This document shows, one piece after another, positions 26,462 to 34,802 of a stretch of 64,000 bases of DNA; position 1 is the stretch's first letter, and each line of letters opens with the position of its first letter. The DNA comes from Pelosinus propionicus DSM 13327. Lineage in GTDB: Bacteria > Bacillota > Negativicutes > DSM-13327. The stretch lies in contig NZ_FOTS01000008.1 in assembly GCF_900114615.1 (NCBI RefSeq), forward strand, positions 62,001 through 126,000, in the 5' to 3' direction. The position numbers and the translations under genes were made by a program. A model generated the notes under the pieces. It was not told the origin of the DNA. It made no database searches and worked only from the letters and a program-made list of their open reading frames with translations.

Positions 26462-26532
26462 GTGGCGATCATAGATTATAAATCCGTAGACCCTATAGCT
26501 TTGCGTCCTTACCTTTCGGTAAGTTTGCCAAT
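26462..26532 (-). ncRNA. c-di-GMP-I (GEMM-I) riboswitch
   Basis: On the minus strand the core reads GGCAAAC, a stem capped by the GAAA tetraloop (TTACC-GAAA-GGTAA), then GGACGCAAAGC, a second stem and GATCGCCA closing P1. The GGCAAAC and GACGCAAAGC segments and the GNRA tetraloop are the defining GEMM-I features. Confidence 0.93.
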
Positions 26533-26726
26533 ATAAAATTTAAGAAAACAGGAAAATTGTAGTATTAAAATAGAATGATACCACAGAAAAAGAGCGAATT
26601 ATGTCATAATTTGAAGAAAAATAAAAAATAATTTTATTAAAAGTTTTATGTAGAGATTTAGCATATCTTTTAAAGTATCATCATAGAAGTAAATAGTGGG
26701 TTTCTAACGTACGGGAGGCGGCTGTT

Positions 26727-27167
26727 ATGCTATCACCCAGCTTGGAAGATTATTTAGAAGAATTATATCGCTTTTCTTTATATAATGATATTGTGCGGGT
26801 TACCGATATTAGCAGAAAACTGAATGTATCGCTGCCTTCTGTAAGTAAAGCGTTACGTAAATTAAAAGCAGGGCAATATATCAATTATCAACGCTACGGC
26901 ATTATTGATCTTACAGATAAAGGGAAAAAAACAGGAAATTTCTTAGTTGAGAGAAATAAAATATTACAGGAGTTTCTCACTTTGCTGTGTGCGGAGTGTG
27001 ATATAGCAGCAGAGGCAGAGGCTATGGAGCATTATCTTTCTAAAGAGACAATTAAATCGATTCAGTTGCTTGTAAAATTTATGCAAGATCATACGGAATA
27101 TTATAATGTCTTTTTAGATTATATAATGACCAAAGATGAAAGAAAAAAGAATGACCCACTGTTCTAG
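26727..27167 (+). CDS. DtxR/MntR-family metal-dependent regulator
   Basis: A 146-residue protein starting SPSLEDYLEELYRF, followed by a winged helix (VRVTDISRKLNVSLPSVSKALRKL) and a dimerisation helix region with EAEAMEHYLSKETI, the layout of MntR/IdeR-type regulators without the C-terminal SH3 domain. The family senses Mn(II) or Fe(II). Metal ligands are not certain: the MEHYLS segment supplies Glu and His. A good GGGAGG site precedes the ATG. It stands alone, between a riboswitch leader and a terminator. It is a candidate to bind the palindromes upstream of feoA, but that link is inference. Confidence 0.75.
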   Translation: MLSPSLEDYLEELYRFSLYNDIVRVTDISRKLNVSLPSVSKALRKLKAGQYINYQRYGIIDLTDKGKKTGNFLVERNKILQEFLTLLCAECDIAAEAEAMEHYLSKETIKSIQLLVKFMQDHTEYYNVFLDYIMTKDERKKNDPLF

Positions 27168-27186
27168 CATATTTTAATGATGAGCA

Positions 27187-27230
27187 ATATCCGAATTCTT
27201 ATTTAATTTAAGAATTCGGATATTTTTTTG
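27187..27230 (+). terminator. Terminator after the MntR-like gene
   Basis: ATATCCGAATTCTTA and its exact complement surround a 7-base loop and run into seven T residues. Confidence 0.9.
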
Positions 27231-27275
27231 CTAAAGTAAAGAATATGTCATAAGGATTACAGCATGACATATATC

Positions 27276-28181
27276 TTATTTCAAGTTAGCATAGATCAGT
27301 TTTTTTTCCTTACGGACAAGAGCCATAAATGCTTTTATGGAATCATTAAGCCACTTATTTTTATGATATACCAAAAAAGCATTCATCTGAACTTCTGTTC
27401 CTTTCCAAGGAAGAACAGCAAGCTCTCCTGCTTGTATTTCTTTTTGCACAGATACTAAGGGGAGAAGGGTTATACCTGAATTATGTATTACCAACTGTTT
27501 AATTACTTCTATTTGACCTATTTCCAAGATTGTTTTTAAGCGTATCCCTGCATGTTCTAAATCCTTTTCAAGTGCAAGACGATAGTTACTGCCTGATTCG
27601 ACAAGGACGAGACTCTGATCTCTAAGGTGCTTAGGTTCTACTTTTTCTAGCTTGCTAAGTACATGTGTAGGGGAAGAAAGAAGAACAATTGGTTCAGGCC
27701 ATAATAAGGCGTATGTTAAATCAGGATCTGAAAAAGAGGGTTCAAGAAAAAAGGCTAGATCAAGTATATTTTTTCGCAGCATAGCCCGAAAATCACTACT
27801 GATACCTACTTTAATATTCAATTCCACAGTAGGATAAAGTAAATTAAAGTCTTTGATTAATTCTGTCATTCGAAAGGCACATAGAGATTCTGACATTCCT
27901 ATGGTTAAAGGACCAGATGGAATATGGGATTTATGCAGAGCACTCTTAGATTCACATTCCAACCTTACAATTTTATCAGCATAATCATAGAATTCCTCCC
28001 CGTGTTTTGTTAATGTGATTTGTTGGCCTAGCCTTTCAAGCAATATTACATTCAATTCTTTTTCAAGTAATTGAATATGAGTCGTTACGGTAGAGGGAGT
28101 ATATCCTAAAAAATGAGCAGCTTTAGTGAACGTACCTAATTTGGCTATTGTTAGGAAGGTCTTAAGTTGACGAATTTCCAT
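27276..28181 (-). CDS. LysR-family transcriptional regulator
   Basis: A 301-residue LysR protein with the N-terminal helix-turn-helix (FLTIAKLGTFTKAAHFLGYTPSTVTTHIQLLEKEL, residues 9-43) and a periplasmic-binding-protein-like effector domain from about residue 90 (GPLTIGMSESLCAFRM). It is divergent from the glutamate dehydrogenase gene, the classic arrangement for a regulator of its neighbour, and an inverted repeat of the right size sits between them. The effector cannot be told. The ATG is preceded by AAGGTGG. Confidence 0.85.
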   Translation of the reverse strand: MEIRQLKTFLTIAKLGTFTKAAHFLGYTPSTVTTHIQLLEKELNVILLERLGQQITLTKHGEEFYDYADKIVRLECESKSALHKSHIPSGPLTIGMSESLCAFRMTELIKDFNLLYPTVELNIKVGISSDFRAMLRKNILDLAFFLEPSFSDPDLTYALLWPEPIVLLSSPTHVLSKLEKVEPKHLRDQSLVLVESGSNYRLALEKDLEHAGIRLKTILEIGQIEVIKQLVIHNSGITLLPLVSVQKEIQAGELAVLPWKGTEVQMNAFLVYHKNKWLNDSIKAFMALVRKEKKLIYANLK

Positions 28182-28269
28182 ATCGTTACCACCTTCAATA
28201 AAATCGAATGACCCTGTTCAATCTTTCAAATTTACCCTTGGTTATTTCAATGATAGTATAAGAAACAGG

Positions 28270-28295
28270 AATATTCAACAAGCAAACTGAATATT
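28270..28295. promoter_or_regulatory. Candidate LysR operator between regulator and gdh
   Basis: AATATTCA (28270-28277) and TGAATATT (28288-28295) are perfect inverted repeats 10 bases apart, of the size bound by LysR dimers, lying 88 bases from the LysR start and 122 from gdh. Confidence 0.55.
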
Positions 28296-28416
28296 ACCTC
28301 AATTTATTGACCTTGAAGGGAGGGAGAGGATGAGTTAGTAATAAATACAAGATAGTGTCAAGAGCATGGAATCTGCATAGAATTTTGCTCCCAAATCATA
28401 ATAGGAGGCACAAAGA

Positions 28417-29676
28417 ATGTTAAAAAAATATAATCCTTTTCAAAATATGCTTGATGTTCTAGATGATGCTGCAAAAAGACTTGATTTATCTGAAAATGAA
28501 TACATTACGCTGCGGCATTCTGAAAGAGAATTAGTAGTATCGGTTCCAGTGGTTATGGATGATGGACGTACAGAAGTATTTACTGGATATCGGGTCCAGC
28601 ATAACAGTACCAGGGGACCTTGCAAAGGAGGAATTCGATTTCATCCAGAAGCCGATCTAGATGAAGTAAAAGCGTTGGCTGCTTGGATGACGTGGAAATG
28701 TGCAGTAGTAAATATTCCTTATGGCGGGGCAAAAGGCGGCATAAAATGCAATCCTGCTAAAATGAGTGAGGCAGAGCTGAAGCGAATGGCAAGACGTTAT
28801 ACAGCAATGATCTTACCTATTATTGGACCGGAGCGGGATATACCTGCGCCTGATGTCAATACAGACGGAAAAGTGATGGCCTGGATTATGGATACCTTTA
28901 GTATGTTAAAAGGATATGCAGTACCAGGAATTGTTACTGGAAAGCCAGTTGAAATTGGTGGTTCATTAGGACGGAAAGAAGCGACAGGGCGAGGCGTCAT
29001 GTTGACATTATTAAATTTTTTAGGGAAGATAGGCTTTAAAAAGGAAAGTATGACAGTTGCAGTGCAGGGGTTTGGAAATGTGGGAAGTATCGCTGCCAAA
29101 CTTTTACATGACGAGGGATTAAAAATAGTGGCGATTAGTGATTCTTCCTGTGCCTTATATAAAAAAGAGGGAATTAATATTGAAGCTGCCATTGCATATT
29201 CCGAACGAAACAATCGGCTGATGGCAGGATATAAAGAAGCTGGCATAGAGGTGATTTCTAATGAAAAATTATTGGCTTTAGACGTGGATGTGCTGGTACC
29301 AGCAGCATTGGAAAATCAGATAAAAGAAGAAAATGTTGCAACTATTCAGGCTCGGATCATTATTGAAGCCGCGAATGGTCCGATTACAACCTACGCGGAT
29401 GAATTTCTTCACAAAAAGGGAATTGTTGTGATTCCAGACATTTTAGCAAATGCGGGAGGCGTCGTAGTTTCTTATTTTGAATGGGTACAAAATGCACAGT
29501 CTTTTATGTGGGATGAAAATTATATTAATAATAACTTAGAGAAGGTTATGAAAAAAGCTTTTGAGGAAGTTTGGCAAGTTCACATTGAGCAAGGAGTATC
29601 AATGCGAATTGCAGCCTATATGGTGGCACTTAGTCGAGTTGTTAGCGCGAAAAAACTTCGAGGAATATTTCCATAA
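28417..29676 (+). CDS. gdhA: Glu/Leu/Phe/Val dehydrogenase, probably NAD-linked glutamate dehydrogenase
   Basis: A 419-residue dehydrogenase of the hexameric Glu/Leu family. GPCKGGIRFHP, the catalytic PYGGAKGGI (Lys106) and the nucleotide-binding GFGNVGS are conserved; NGPTT-like NGPITTYADEFL follows. It deaminates glutamate to 2-oxoglutarate and ammonia, or the reverse. The length is typical of GudB/RocG enzymes. AGGAGG lies 9 bases upstream of the ATG. The divergent LysR gene is the obvious candidate regulator. Confidence 0.9.
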   Translation: MLKKYNPFQNMLDVLDDAAKRLDLSENEYITLRHSERELVVSVPVVMDDGRTEVFTGYRVQHNSTRGPCKGGIRFHPEADLDEVKALAAWMTWKCAVVNIPYGGAKGGIKCNPAKMSEAELKRMARRYTAMILPIIGPERDIPAPDVNTDGKVMAWIMDTFSMLKGYAVPGIVTGKPVEIGGSLGRKEATGRGVMLTLLNFLGKIGFKKESMTVAVQGFGNVGSIAAKLLHDEGLKIVAISDSSCALYKKEGINIEAAIAYSERNNRLMAGYKEAGIEVISNEKLLALDVDVLVPAALENQIKEENVATIQARIIIEAANGPITTYADEFLHKKGIVVIPDILANAGGVVVSYFEWVQNAQSFMWDENYINNNLEKVMKKAFEEVWQVHIEQGVSMRIAAYMVALSRVVSAKKLRGIFP

Positions 29677-29723
29677 ACACCGCAAGAAAGAAAAACGTAT
29701 ACTGTATATTCATAGAAATTTGT

Positions 29724-29752
29724 TTGACAGAATTGATTTTATATGATAGTTT
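29724..29752 (+). promoter_or_regulatory. Predicted promoter of the tandem cobalamin leaders
   Basis: TTGACA at 29724-29729, then after 17 bases a weak TAGTTT (29747-29752); TATGAT occurs closer. The -35 position relative to the aptamer matches that of the other cobalamin leaders. Confidence 0.45.
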
Positions 29753-29790
29753 AAGTAGTAAGTTACAAAAAGCACAATCTAATAAAAAGA

Positions 29791-29985
29791 AGTAGGTGCC
29801 CGCGAGGGCTTAATAGGGAAGTCCGGTTAAAGGCCGGCGCGGTCCCGCCACTGTATTGGTGAGCAACCTCAAGATATGCCACTGGGATGAATATCCTGGG
29901 AAGGTTTGAGCGCGCGATGATCCAGAGCCAGGAGAACTGCCTATTTGACAATCACCGTTTGACCTGCGAGCGATGGGGAGGGGAT
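29791..29985 (+). ncRNA. Cobalamin riboswitch 1 (first of a tandem pair)
   Basis: The B12-element core is complete: GGTGCC, GGGCTTAATAGGGAA, paired CCGG arms, GCGGTCCCGCCACTGT, GCCACTGGG, CTGGGAAGG and the B12 box GAGCCAGGAGAACTGCC. It is followed by a conserved CAATCACCG and TTGACCTGCGAG block and GATGGGGAGGGG. It is near-identical to the next aptamer. Confidence 0.95.
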
Positions 29986-30047
29986 TATTTGAGCCGTCTA
30001 TGTTATAGGCTATTTTTAGGGTTGCCTTTTTCCCGAAAATAGTTTGC

Positions 30048-30117
30048 AAAATGGATTTCTCATATAGTCAAATCTTCGGCGCTGCGCTAGGTTGACTACA
30101 TGAGAAATCCATTTTTA
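30048..30117 (+). terminator. Terminator behind cobalamin riboswitch 1
   Basis: A 24-nt arm starting at 30048 (AAAATGGATTTCTCAT onward) pairs with 30092-30115 through a long loop, ending in a T-run. Confidence 0.8.
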
Positions 30118-30233
30118 ATTTATTTAAGATTGGATAAAATTATATTTTTGTAAGGTGGTGAAATATGCAGTTCGTTCTATTTCGGCTTACATTGAATTTT
30201 ACGTAGCATACTGTTAATAAAAATTATATAGGA
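30118..30233 (+). other. Spacer between the two cobalamin riboswitches with a 13-codon ORF
   Basis: The only reading frame with a ribosome site (AAGGTGG at about 30152) is ATG 30165 to TAG 30206, encoding 13 residues (MQFVLFRLTLNFT). It may be a leader peptide or the stub of a lost gene. Nothing else is visible. Confidence 0.35.
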
Positions 30234-30422
30234 ATAGGTGCCCGAAAGGGCTTAATAGGGAAGTTCGGTTAAAAGCCGACGCGGTCCCGCCACTGTATTG
30301 GTGAGCAATCTCAAGATATGCCACTGGGGATGAATTTTCCTGGGAAGGTTTGAGTGCGCGATGATCCAGAGCCAGGAGAACTGCCTATTTGACAATCACC
30401 GTTTGACCTGCGAGCGATGGGG
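30234..30422 (+). ncRNA. Cobalamin riboswitch 2 (second of a tandem pair)
   Basis: The same B12-element core as in riboswitch 1 with a handful of changes, several compensatory (for example TTCGG with CCGAC-type pairing replacing TCCGG/GGCCGG). The B12 box GAGCCAGGAGAACTGCC and the downstream TTGACCTGCGAG block are identical. Confidence 0.95.
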
Positions 30423-30492
30423 AGGAGATTATTTGAGCCGTCTATGTTATAGGCTTTTTCAGCTTGCCTTTCTGCTGAAAATAGTTATGGAT

Positions 30493-30560
30493 AATGGATT
30501 TCTCTTATAATCATCTCTCTGCCACGTGGCTGAGGTGATAATAAGAGAAATCTATTTTTT
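30493..30560 (+). terminator. Terminator behind cobalamin riboswitch 2
   Basis: Arm 30493-30518 (AATGGATTTCTCTTATA onward) pairs with 30533-30555 (ATAAGAGAAATCTATT), tip GCCACGTGGC, followed by six T residues. Confidence 0.85.
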
Positions 30561-30595
30561 ATTTTAGAATCAGAATTAATTAAGTTTAGGGAACA

Positions 30596-30680
30596 TTGAA
30601 CACAGAGTTGCACCAGAGCACAGAAGTTTTTAGCCCTAATTAGATTTCTTCTCAGTGTTCTCCGTGCCTCTGTGGTTCGG
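30596..30680. repeat. Dispersed palindromic repeat, copy 2
   Basis: TTGAACACAGAGTTGCACCAGAGCA (in two parts) on the left faces CAGTGTTCTCCGTGCC and TCTGTGGTTCGG on the right. The right arm is close to that of copy 1. It lies between the second cobalamin terminator and the sigma-54 activator gene. Confidence 0.7.
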
Positions 30681-30767
30681 TTAAGGTTTTTCGGCGGCAT
30701 AAGTAGTCATTGATGCTAACAAGCAGGACCTTGAATTGTCGGTGAAGGTAGAAGGGAGGATGGATCT

Positions 30768-32189
30768 ATGACCTCAAATATATGTCAAATCGGTAGTGAA
30801 AAGATGGCTGCTGATCTAAGTTCTGTACAGGAACTGTCGAAAGAATTGGAAGCCATTATCAGCTCTTCTTATGATGGAATGTTTATTACCGATGGCAAGG
30901 GGATTGTTTTGCGGGTAAATGAAGCTTATGAGCGCATTACAGGCATTCAGGCTCGTGAAATACTAGGCAGAAATATGAGACATTTAATTTCAGAAGGGTA
31001 TTATGATGAATCAGTGACCTTGCTAGTCATAGAAAAGCGTACAACAATTACGATTAATCAAATCGTAAAGGGTGGCCATAAAATATTAGTTACTGGAAAT
31101 CCCATATTTGATGAACAAGGTGAGCTGTTTCGTGTCGTAACCAATGTACGTGATATTACTGAATTGTCCGATTTGCAAAATGAACTTATCCAAACGCAAG
31201 AACAGACTTTAAAGTATAAAGCAGAGTTATTTCATCTGCGGGCATTGCAAATTCAAGATAAAGATCTTATTTATCGCAGCAGTAAGATGATGCAGATTAT
31301 TGAACTAGCAATAAAAGTGTCTGGAGTGGATTCCACGGTTTTAATTCATGGTGAATCAGGGACTGGTAAAGAAGTGATTGCAAAGTGTATTCACAAATAT
31401 GGCAAAGGAGCCGATCGGCCTTTCATTCAAATTAATTGTGCAGCCATTCCGGAACAACTTTTAGAATCAGAGCTGTTTGGTTATGAGGAGGGGGCTTTTA
31501 CCGGAGCCAAAAAAGAAGGAAAAGTGGGACTCTTTGAGTTGGCACAAAACGGTACCTTATTTTTAGATGAAATTGGAGATCTGCCATTATTACTGCAGAT
31601 TAAACTGCTTAGAGCGATACAAGAAAAAAGTTTTATGCGGGTGGGGGGAACGAAAATCATTTCCATAAATGCGAGAATCATTGCTGCCACCCATAGAAAC
31701 CTTATTCAGATGATCAAAGATATGACTTTTCGTGAAGATTTGTATTATCGATTGGCAGTAGTACCCATTTATTTGCCACCGCTCCGGGAGCGTAAAGAAG
31801 ATATCCCATTATTAATTATGCACTTTATGAAGAAGTTTAATCAACGTTTTCAATATAACAAAAAAATAGCATCACCAGTGATCTGTAAACTAGCTGATTA
31901 TTGGTGGCCGGGTAATGTACGTGAATTGGAAAATGTCATTGAACGCATGATTGTGATGGCACCTCATGAGGAAATTACAATGGATTTATTGCCGGAATCT
32001 ATTTTGCATAGAACTTTTTTACCTAAGCAAGGAACCAAGCTAAAGGACGCAGTAGCGCAAACGGAAGTCTATGTATTAAATCAAGCCTACAAGGAATATG
32101 GCTGCTGGCAGAAAGTATCTGATGTATTGGGCATGAATCGAGCAACCATATTTCGTAAAGTTGCGAAATATGGTATAGGCAAAAAATAA
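30768..32189 (+). CDS. PAS-domain sigma-54-dependent transcriptional activator
   Basis: A 473-residue enhancer-binding protein: PAS sensor domain (about residues 25-135), a coiled linker, an AAA+ domain with Walker A GESGTGKE (195-202), the sigma-54 contact motif GAFTGA (242-247) and Walker B LFLDE (264-268), and a C-terminal Fis-type helix-turn-helix (WQKVSDVLGMNRATIFRKV). It activates sigma-54 promoters in response to a small-molecule signal sensed by PAS. A -24/-12 promoter lies 164 bases past its stop in front of the acyl-CoA dehydrogenase operon, which is the obvious target. AAGGGAGG precedes the ATG. Two cobalamin riboswitches sit upstream. Confidence 0.9.
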   Translation: MTSNICQIGSEKMAADLSSVQELSKELEAIISSSYDGMFITDGKGIVLRVNEAYERITGIQAREILGRNMRHLISEGYYDESVTLLVIEKRTTITINQIVKGGHKILVTGNPIFDEQGELFRVVTNVRDITELSDLQNELIQTQEQTLKYKAELFHLRALQIQDKDLIYRSSKMMQIIELAIKVSGVDSTVLIHGESGTGKEVIAKCIHKYGKGADRPFIQINCAAIPEQLLESELFGYEEGAFTGAKKEGKVGLFELAQNGTLFLDEIGDLPLLLQIKLLRAIQEKSFMRVGGTKIISINARIIAATHRNLIQMIKDMTFREDLYYRLAVVPIYLPPLRERKEDIPLLIMHFMKKFNQRFQYNKKIASPVICKLADYWWPGNVRELENVIERMIVMAPHEEITMDLLPESILHRTFLPKQGTKLKDAVAQTEVYVLNQAYKEYGCWQKVSDVLGMNRATIFRKVAKYGIGKK

Positions 32190-32352
32190 GTCGCAATTTA
32201 AAGAATGGTGCAAAATTGTATAAACCCCATTCATACCACAAGTCAAGCTGCTCATGATACGAAGAACTGTTGCAGGATTGAGAGTTTGATCAAAACTTTA
32301 AAGCAAGCATCAGAGTAAGAGGAACGCGGAATTTAACAAAAAAAGTATTCTT

Positions 32353-32368
32353 TGGCATAAAAATTGCA
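32353..32368 (+). promoter_or_regulatory. Sigma-54 (-24/-12) promoter
   Basis: TGGCATAAAAATTGCA matches the TGGCAYR-N4-TTGCW consensus with exact GG-to-GC spacing. It lies 44 bases before the NifU-like gene and just downstream of the sigma-54 activator gene. A TTTGATCAAA palindrome at 32286-32295 might be part of an enhancer site. Confidence 0.88.
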
Positions 32369-32412
32369 TTGTTTAAAGTAGAAGGAGAAAAATCAGAAAA
32401 AGAGGTGTTTAT

Positions 32413-32721
32413 ATGAAAAGAACTACAGTAGAAGAAAAGATTCGACCAATATTAGATGCGTATCGTGCCAATGTAGAATTAGTGGAAGTGACTCGAGATA
32501 AATTTCTCAAAGTAAGAGTCACAGGAACCTGCGTTGCATGTCATGGTGCCCAGGAAAGAATTGTGGAAATGATGGAAGAAGCTTATAAAGAAGTCGTATG
32601 TCCGGATATAAAAGGAGTCATATTGGTGCAGCCCACCAATAATCATTCGATGGGACAATTGGTGAACTTTACTCGCAAAGATGCGACGAAACGTTGCCGA
32701 TATGCAGTGTCAATCAGATGA
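32413..32721 (+). CDS. NifU C-terminal-like (Nfu) domain protein 1
   Basis: A 102-residue protein made of one Nfu domain: EEKIRPILDAYRANVELVEV, then VRVTGTCVACHGAQERIVEMMEEAYKEV with the CxxC pair (CVAC) that holds a transient iron-sulfur cluster, and a 25-residue extension rich in Lys/Arg. In the usual domain the segment reads GGDVEL; here RANVEL. It is first gene of the sigma-54 operon and may deliver clusters to a neighbouring iron-sulfur enzyme such as the 4-hydroxybutyryl-CoA dehydratase. A second such protein is encoded at 40001. Confidence 0.75.
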   Translation: MKRTTVEEKIRPILDAYRANVELVEVTRDKFLKVRVTGTCVACHGAQERIVEMMEEAYKEVVCPDIKGVILVQPTNNHSMGQLVNFTRKDATKRCRYAVSIR

Positions 32722-32800
32722 AATAATGAGTAGTACTATTTATTTCTCTGAAAAAAATAAAATATTTTGTGCTTAGCACAAGGAAGGACTGAAAAGTATT

Positions 32801-33943
32801 ATGTTTACTTTTACTGAAGAACAAGAAATGCTGCGAAAAGTAATTCGGGAGTTTGTTGAGGCGGAGGTAGCACCAAAGGCTCAGGAATGGGATGAAGCAA
32901 ATCATTGTCCTGTTGAACTTTTTCCAATGCTAGGTGAGATGGGGATTGTAGGAACATTTGTACCGGAAGAATACGGTGGAGCAGGATTGGGGTTTGTGGA
33001 AAGAAGTATCTGTCTGGAAGAGCTGGCCAGGCATTCCGCAGGCCTGGCAATTACAGTCATGGCACATCAGCTATGTATGGGCGGAATATTGAATTTTGGT
33101 TCAGAGGAGCAAAAGAAAAAGTACTTGCCTGACTTAGCCACTGGGAAGAAAATAGGCTCTTTATCGTTAACAGAGGCTACTGGAGGCTCTAACTTCATGG
33201 GGCAAAAATCAACTGGTGAATATAAAGACTGGCAATGGGTAATCAATGGCAGAAAATGTTTTATCACGAATTCTCATTTGGCAGATGTTGATCTTTGGAC
33301 TGTCATTACCGGTCAAAATGAAAAGGGCAAGCCCATCATGACTGCATTTATTATTGACAAAGATACTCCAGGTCACACTGCTGGCCGTACAGAGCATAAG
33401 TTAGGGTTATGTTCTTCCAACACCGGCGATGTCAGTTGTGTGAATGTGAAACTTTCACCGCAGCAGATGCTCAGTCAGGAAGGCGATGGTCCGAAAATTG
33501 CATTATCAACGATACAGGAAGTAGGGCGTGCTGGCATGAGTGCTATATGCCTTGGAATACTGCGGGGCTGCCTGGAAGAGTCCGTCAAATTCTCCAATGA
33601 ACGTATCATTTATGGCAAGCCATTAAATAAACTCATGAACATTCAGTTTACAATTGCAGAAAATAAATTGGATTATGAATCAGCAAAATTGCTGACGTAT
33701 CGGGCGGCGTCCATGAAAGATAAGGGATTGCTCTGCGCATGTGAATTTGCTCTTGCAAAATATGCTGGTAACGAAGGGGCAATTCGGGCGGCTAAACGAA
33801 CCATTGACATGATGGGCGGCTATGGTGTAATCAATGAATACCCAATCGGCAGATTTTTACGTGATACCTTAGCTGGCTCTACTGCTGGCGGTACTTCTGA
33901 TATTTTGAAGGTGGTTATTGCTGCAGAAACACTTAAGAGATAA
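32801..33943 (+). CDS. Acyl-CoA dehydrogenase (possible crotonyl-CoA reductase/butyryl-CoA dehydrogenase)
   Basis: A 380-residue flavoenzyme with FTEEQEMLRKVIREFVEAEVAP, the FAD-binding SLTEATGGSNFM and FITNS segments, and GGYGVINEYPIGRFLRD. The usual catalytic-base motif YEGTSE of short-chain enzymes reads AGGTSD here, so the Glu is missing; long-chain and isovaleryl-CoA dehydrogenases also lack it there and use another Glu. With etfB and etfA directly downstream it probably reduces crotonyl-CoA made by the 4-hydroxybutyrate genes, or oxidises a related acyl-CoA. The ribosome site (AAGGACTG) is weak and the spacing long. Confidence 0.8.
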   Translation: MFTFTEEQEMLRKVIREFVEAEVAPKAQEWDEANHCPVELFPMLGEMGIVGTFVPEEYGGAGLGFVERSICLEELARHSAGLAITVMAHQLCMGGILNFGSEEQKKKYLPDLATGKKIGSLSLTEATGGSNFMGQKSTGEYKDWQWVINGRKCFITNSHLADVDLWTVITGQNEKGKPIMTAFIIDKDTPGHTAGRTEHKLGLCSSNTGDVSCVNVKLSPQQMLSQEGDGPKIALSTIQEVGRAGMSAICLGILRGCLEESVKFSNERIIYGKPLNKLMNIQFTIAENKLDYESAKLLTYRAASMKDKGLLCACEFALAKYAGNEGAIRAAKRTIDMMGGYGVINEYPIGRFLRDTLAGSTAGGTSDILKVVIAAETLKR

Positions 33944-33971
33944 AATCCGTTAACTGACAGGAGGAACATTT

Positions 33972-34802
33972 GTGAAGTTAAATATTGCAGTATGCATCAA
34001 ATCGGTGCCGGACCCTGAATGGTATGAAAAAATTACGATTGATATAAAAACTAAAACAATTACAAGAAAGGGTATTCCTAGCATTATTAATCCTGTAGAT
34101 AAGAATGCTTTGGAAGCGGCGCTGCAGTTAAAAGAACAATTTGGCGGAAAAGTCACTGTAGTATGCATGGCACCTCCAGGGGCCACAAATGAGCTTTATG
34201 AAGCAATGGCTATGGGGGCTGATGAAGCGGCATTATTATCTGACTTGGCTTTTGCGGGCGCTGATACTCTTGCTACCTCCTATACCCTTGCCCAAGGATT
34301 AAACAAATTAGGAAAATTTGATTTGGTTCTTACTGGTACCGAAAGTGCAGATGGAGCTACTGCTCAGGTACCAGCTCAGCTTGCCGAATGGCTGAAAATA
34401 CCTCATCTGTGGAATGTAAAAGAGTTTACATTCGCTACGGAGCAAGAACTTCATGCCAAAGTAAAAATGGATGACGCAGTAGGAGAATATGTGATCCAAC
34501 TGCCGGCTTTATTAGCGGTTTCAAGAGAAATAAATAAACCGCGCTACACCACTGCTATGGGCGTAATGAAAGCGAGAAAAAAGACGCTGACAATCTTGAA
34601 TAAAAATGATATAGATGTCAATAAAAGCCTGATTGGTCAGGTAGGTTCTCCTACTTGGTCTGGAGATATTTCTATTCCTTCCCTAGCCCGCAAGGGGCAA
34701 GAGCTAATAGGGACACCAGAAGAAATAGCAACACAGCTAATTGCCAAATTGCGAGCTGCTGGTATTAACCCAGCTAAGAGAAGGGAGGGGGATGGTAAAT
34801 GA
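33972..34802 (+). CDS. etfB: Electron transfer flavoprotein subunit beta
   Basis: A 276-residue EtfB with the N-terminal NIAVCIKSVPDPEW, VDKNALEAALQLKE, and the nucleotide-binding LVLTGTESADGATAQVPAQLAEWL; it pairs with EtfA to accept electrons from the acyl-CoA dehydrogenase. Bifurcating ETFs carry a second FAD in EtfB where other ETFs bind AMP; I cannot settle which applies. Start is GTG with AGGAGG 7 bases before it. The stop overlaps the etfA start (ATGA). Confidence 0.9.
   Translation: MKLNIAVCIKSVPDPEWYEKITIDIKTKTITRKGIPSIINPVDKNALEAALQLKEQFGGKVTVVCMAPPGATNELYEAMAMGADEAALLSDLAFAGADTLATSYTLAQGLNKLGKFDLVLTGTESADGATAQVPAQLAEWLKIPHLWNVKEFTFATEQELHAKVKMDDAVGEYVIQLPALLAVSREINKPRYTTAMGVMKARKKTLTILNKNDIDVNKSLIGQVGSPTWSGDISIPSLARKGQELIGTPEEIATQLIAKLRAAGINPAKRREGDGK

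Noticed and set aside
30165-30206. 13-codon ORF between the tandem riboswitches as a gene
   Set aside because: It has a ribosome site but is too short to recognise; recorded as part of the spacer and not called as a CDS.
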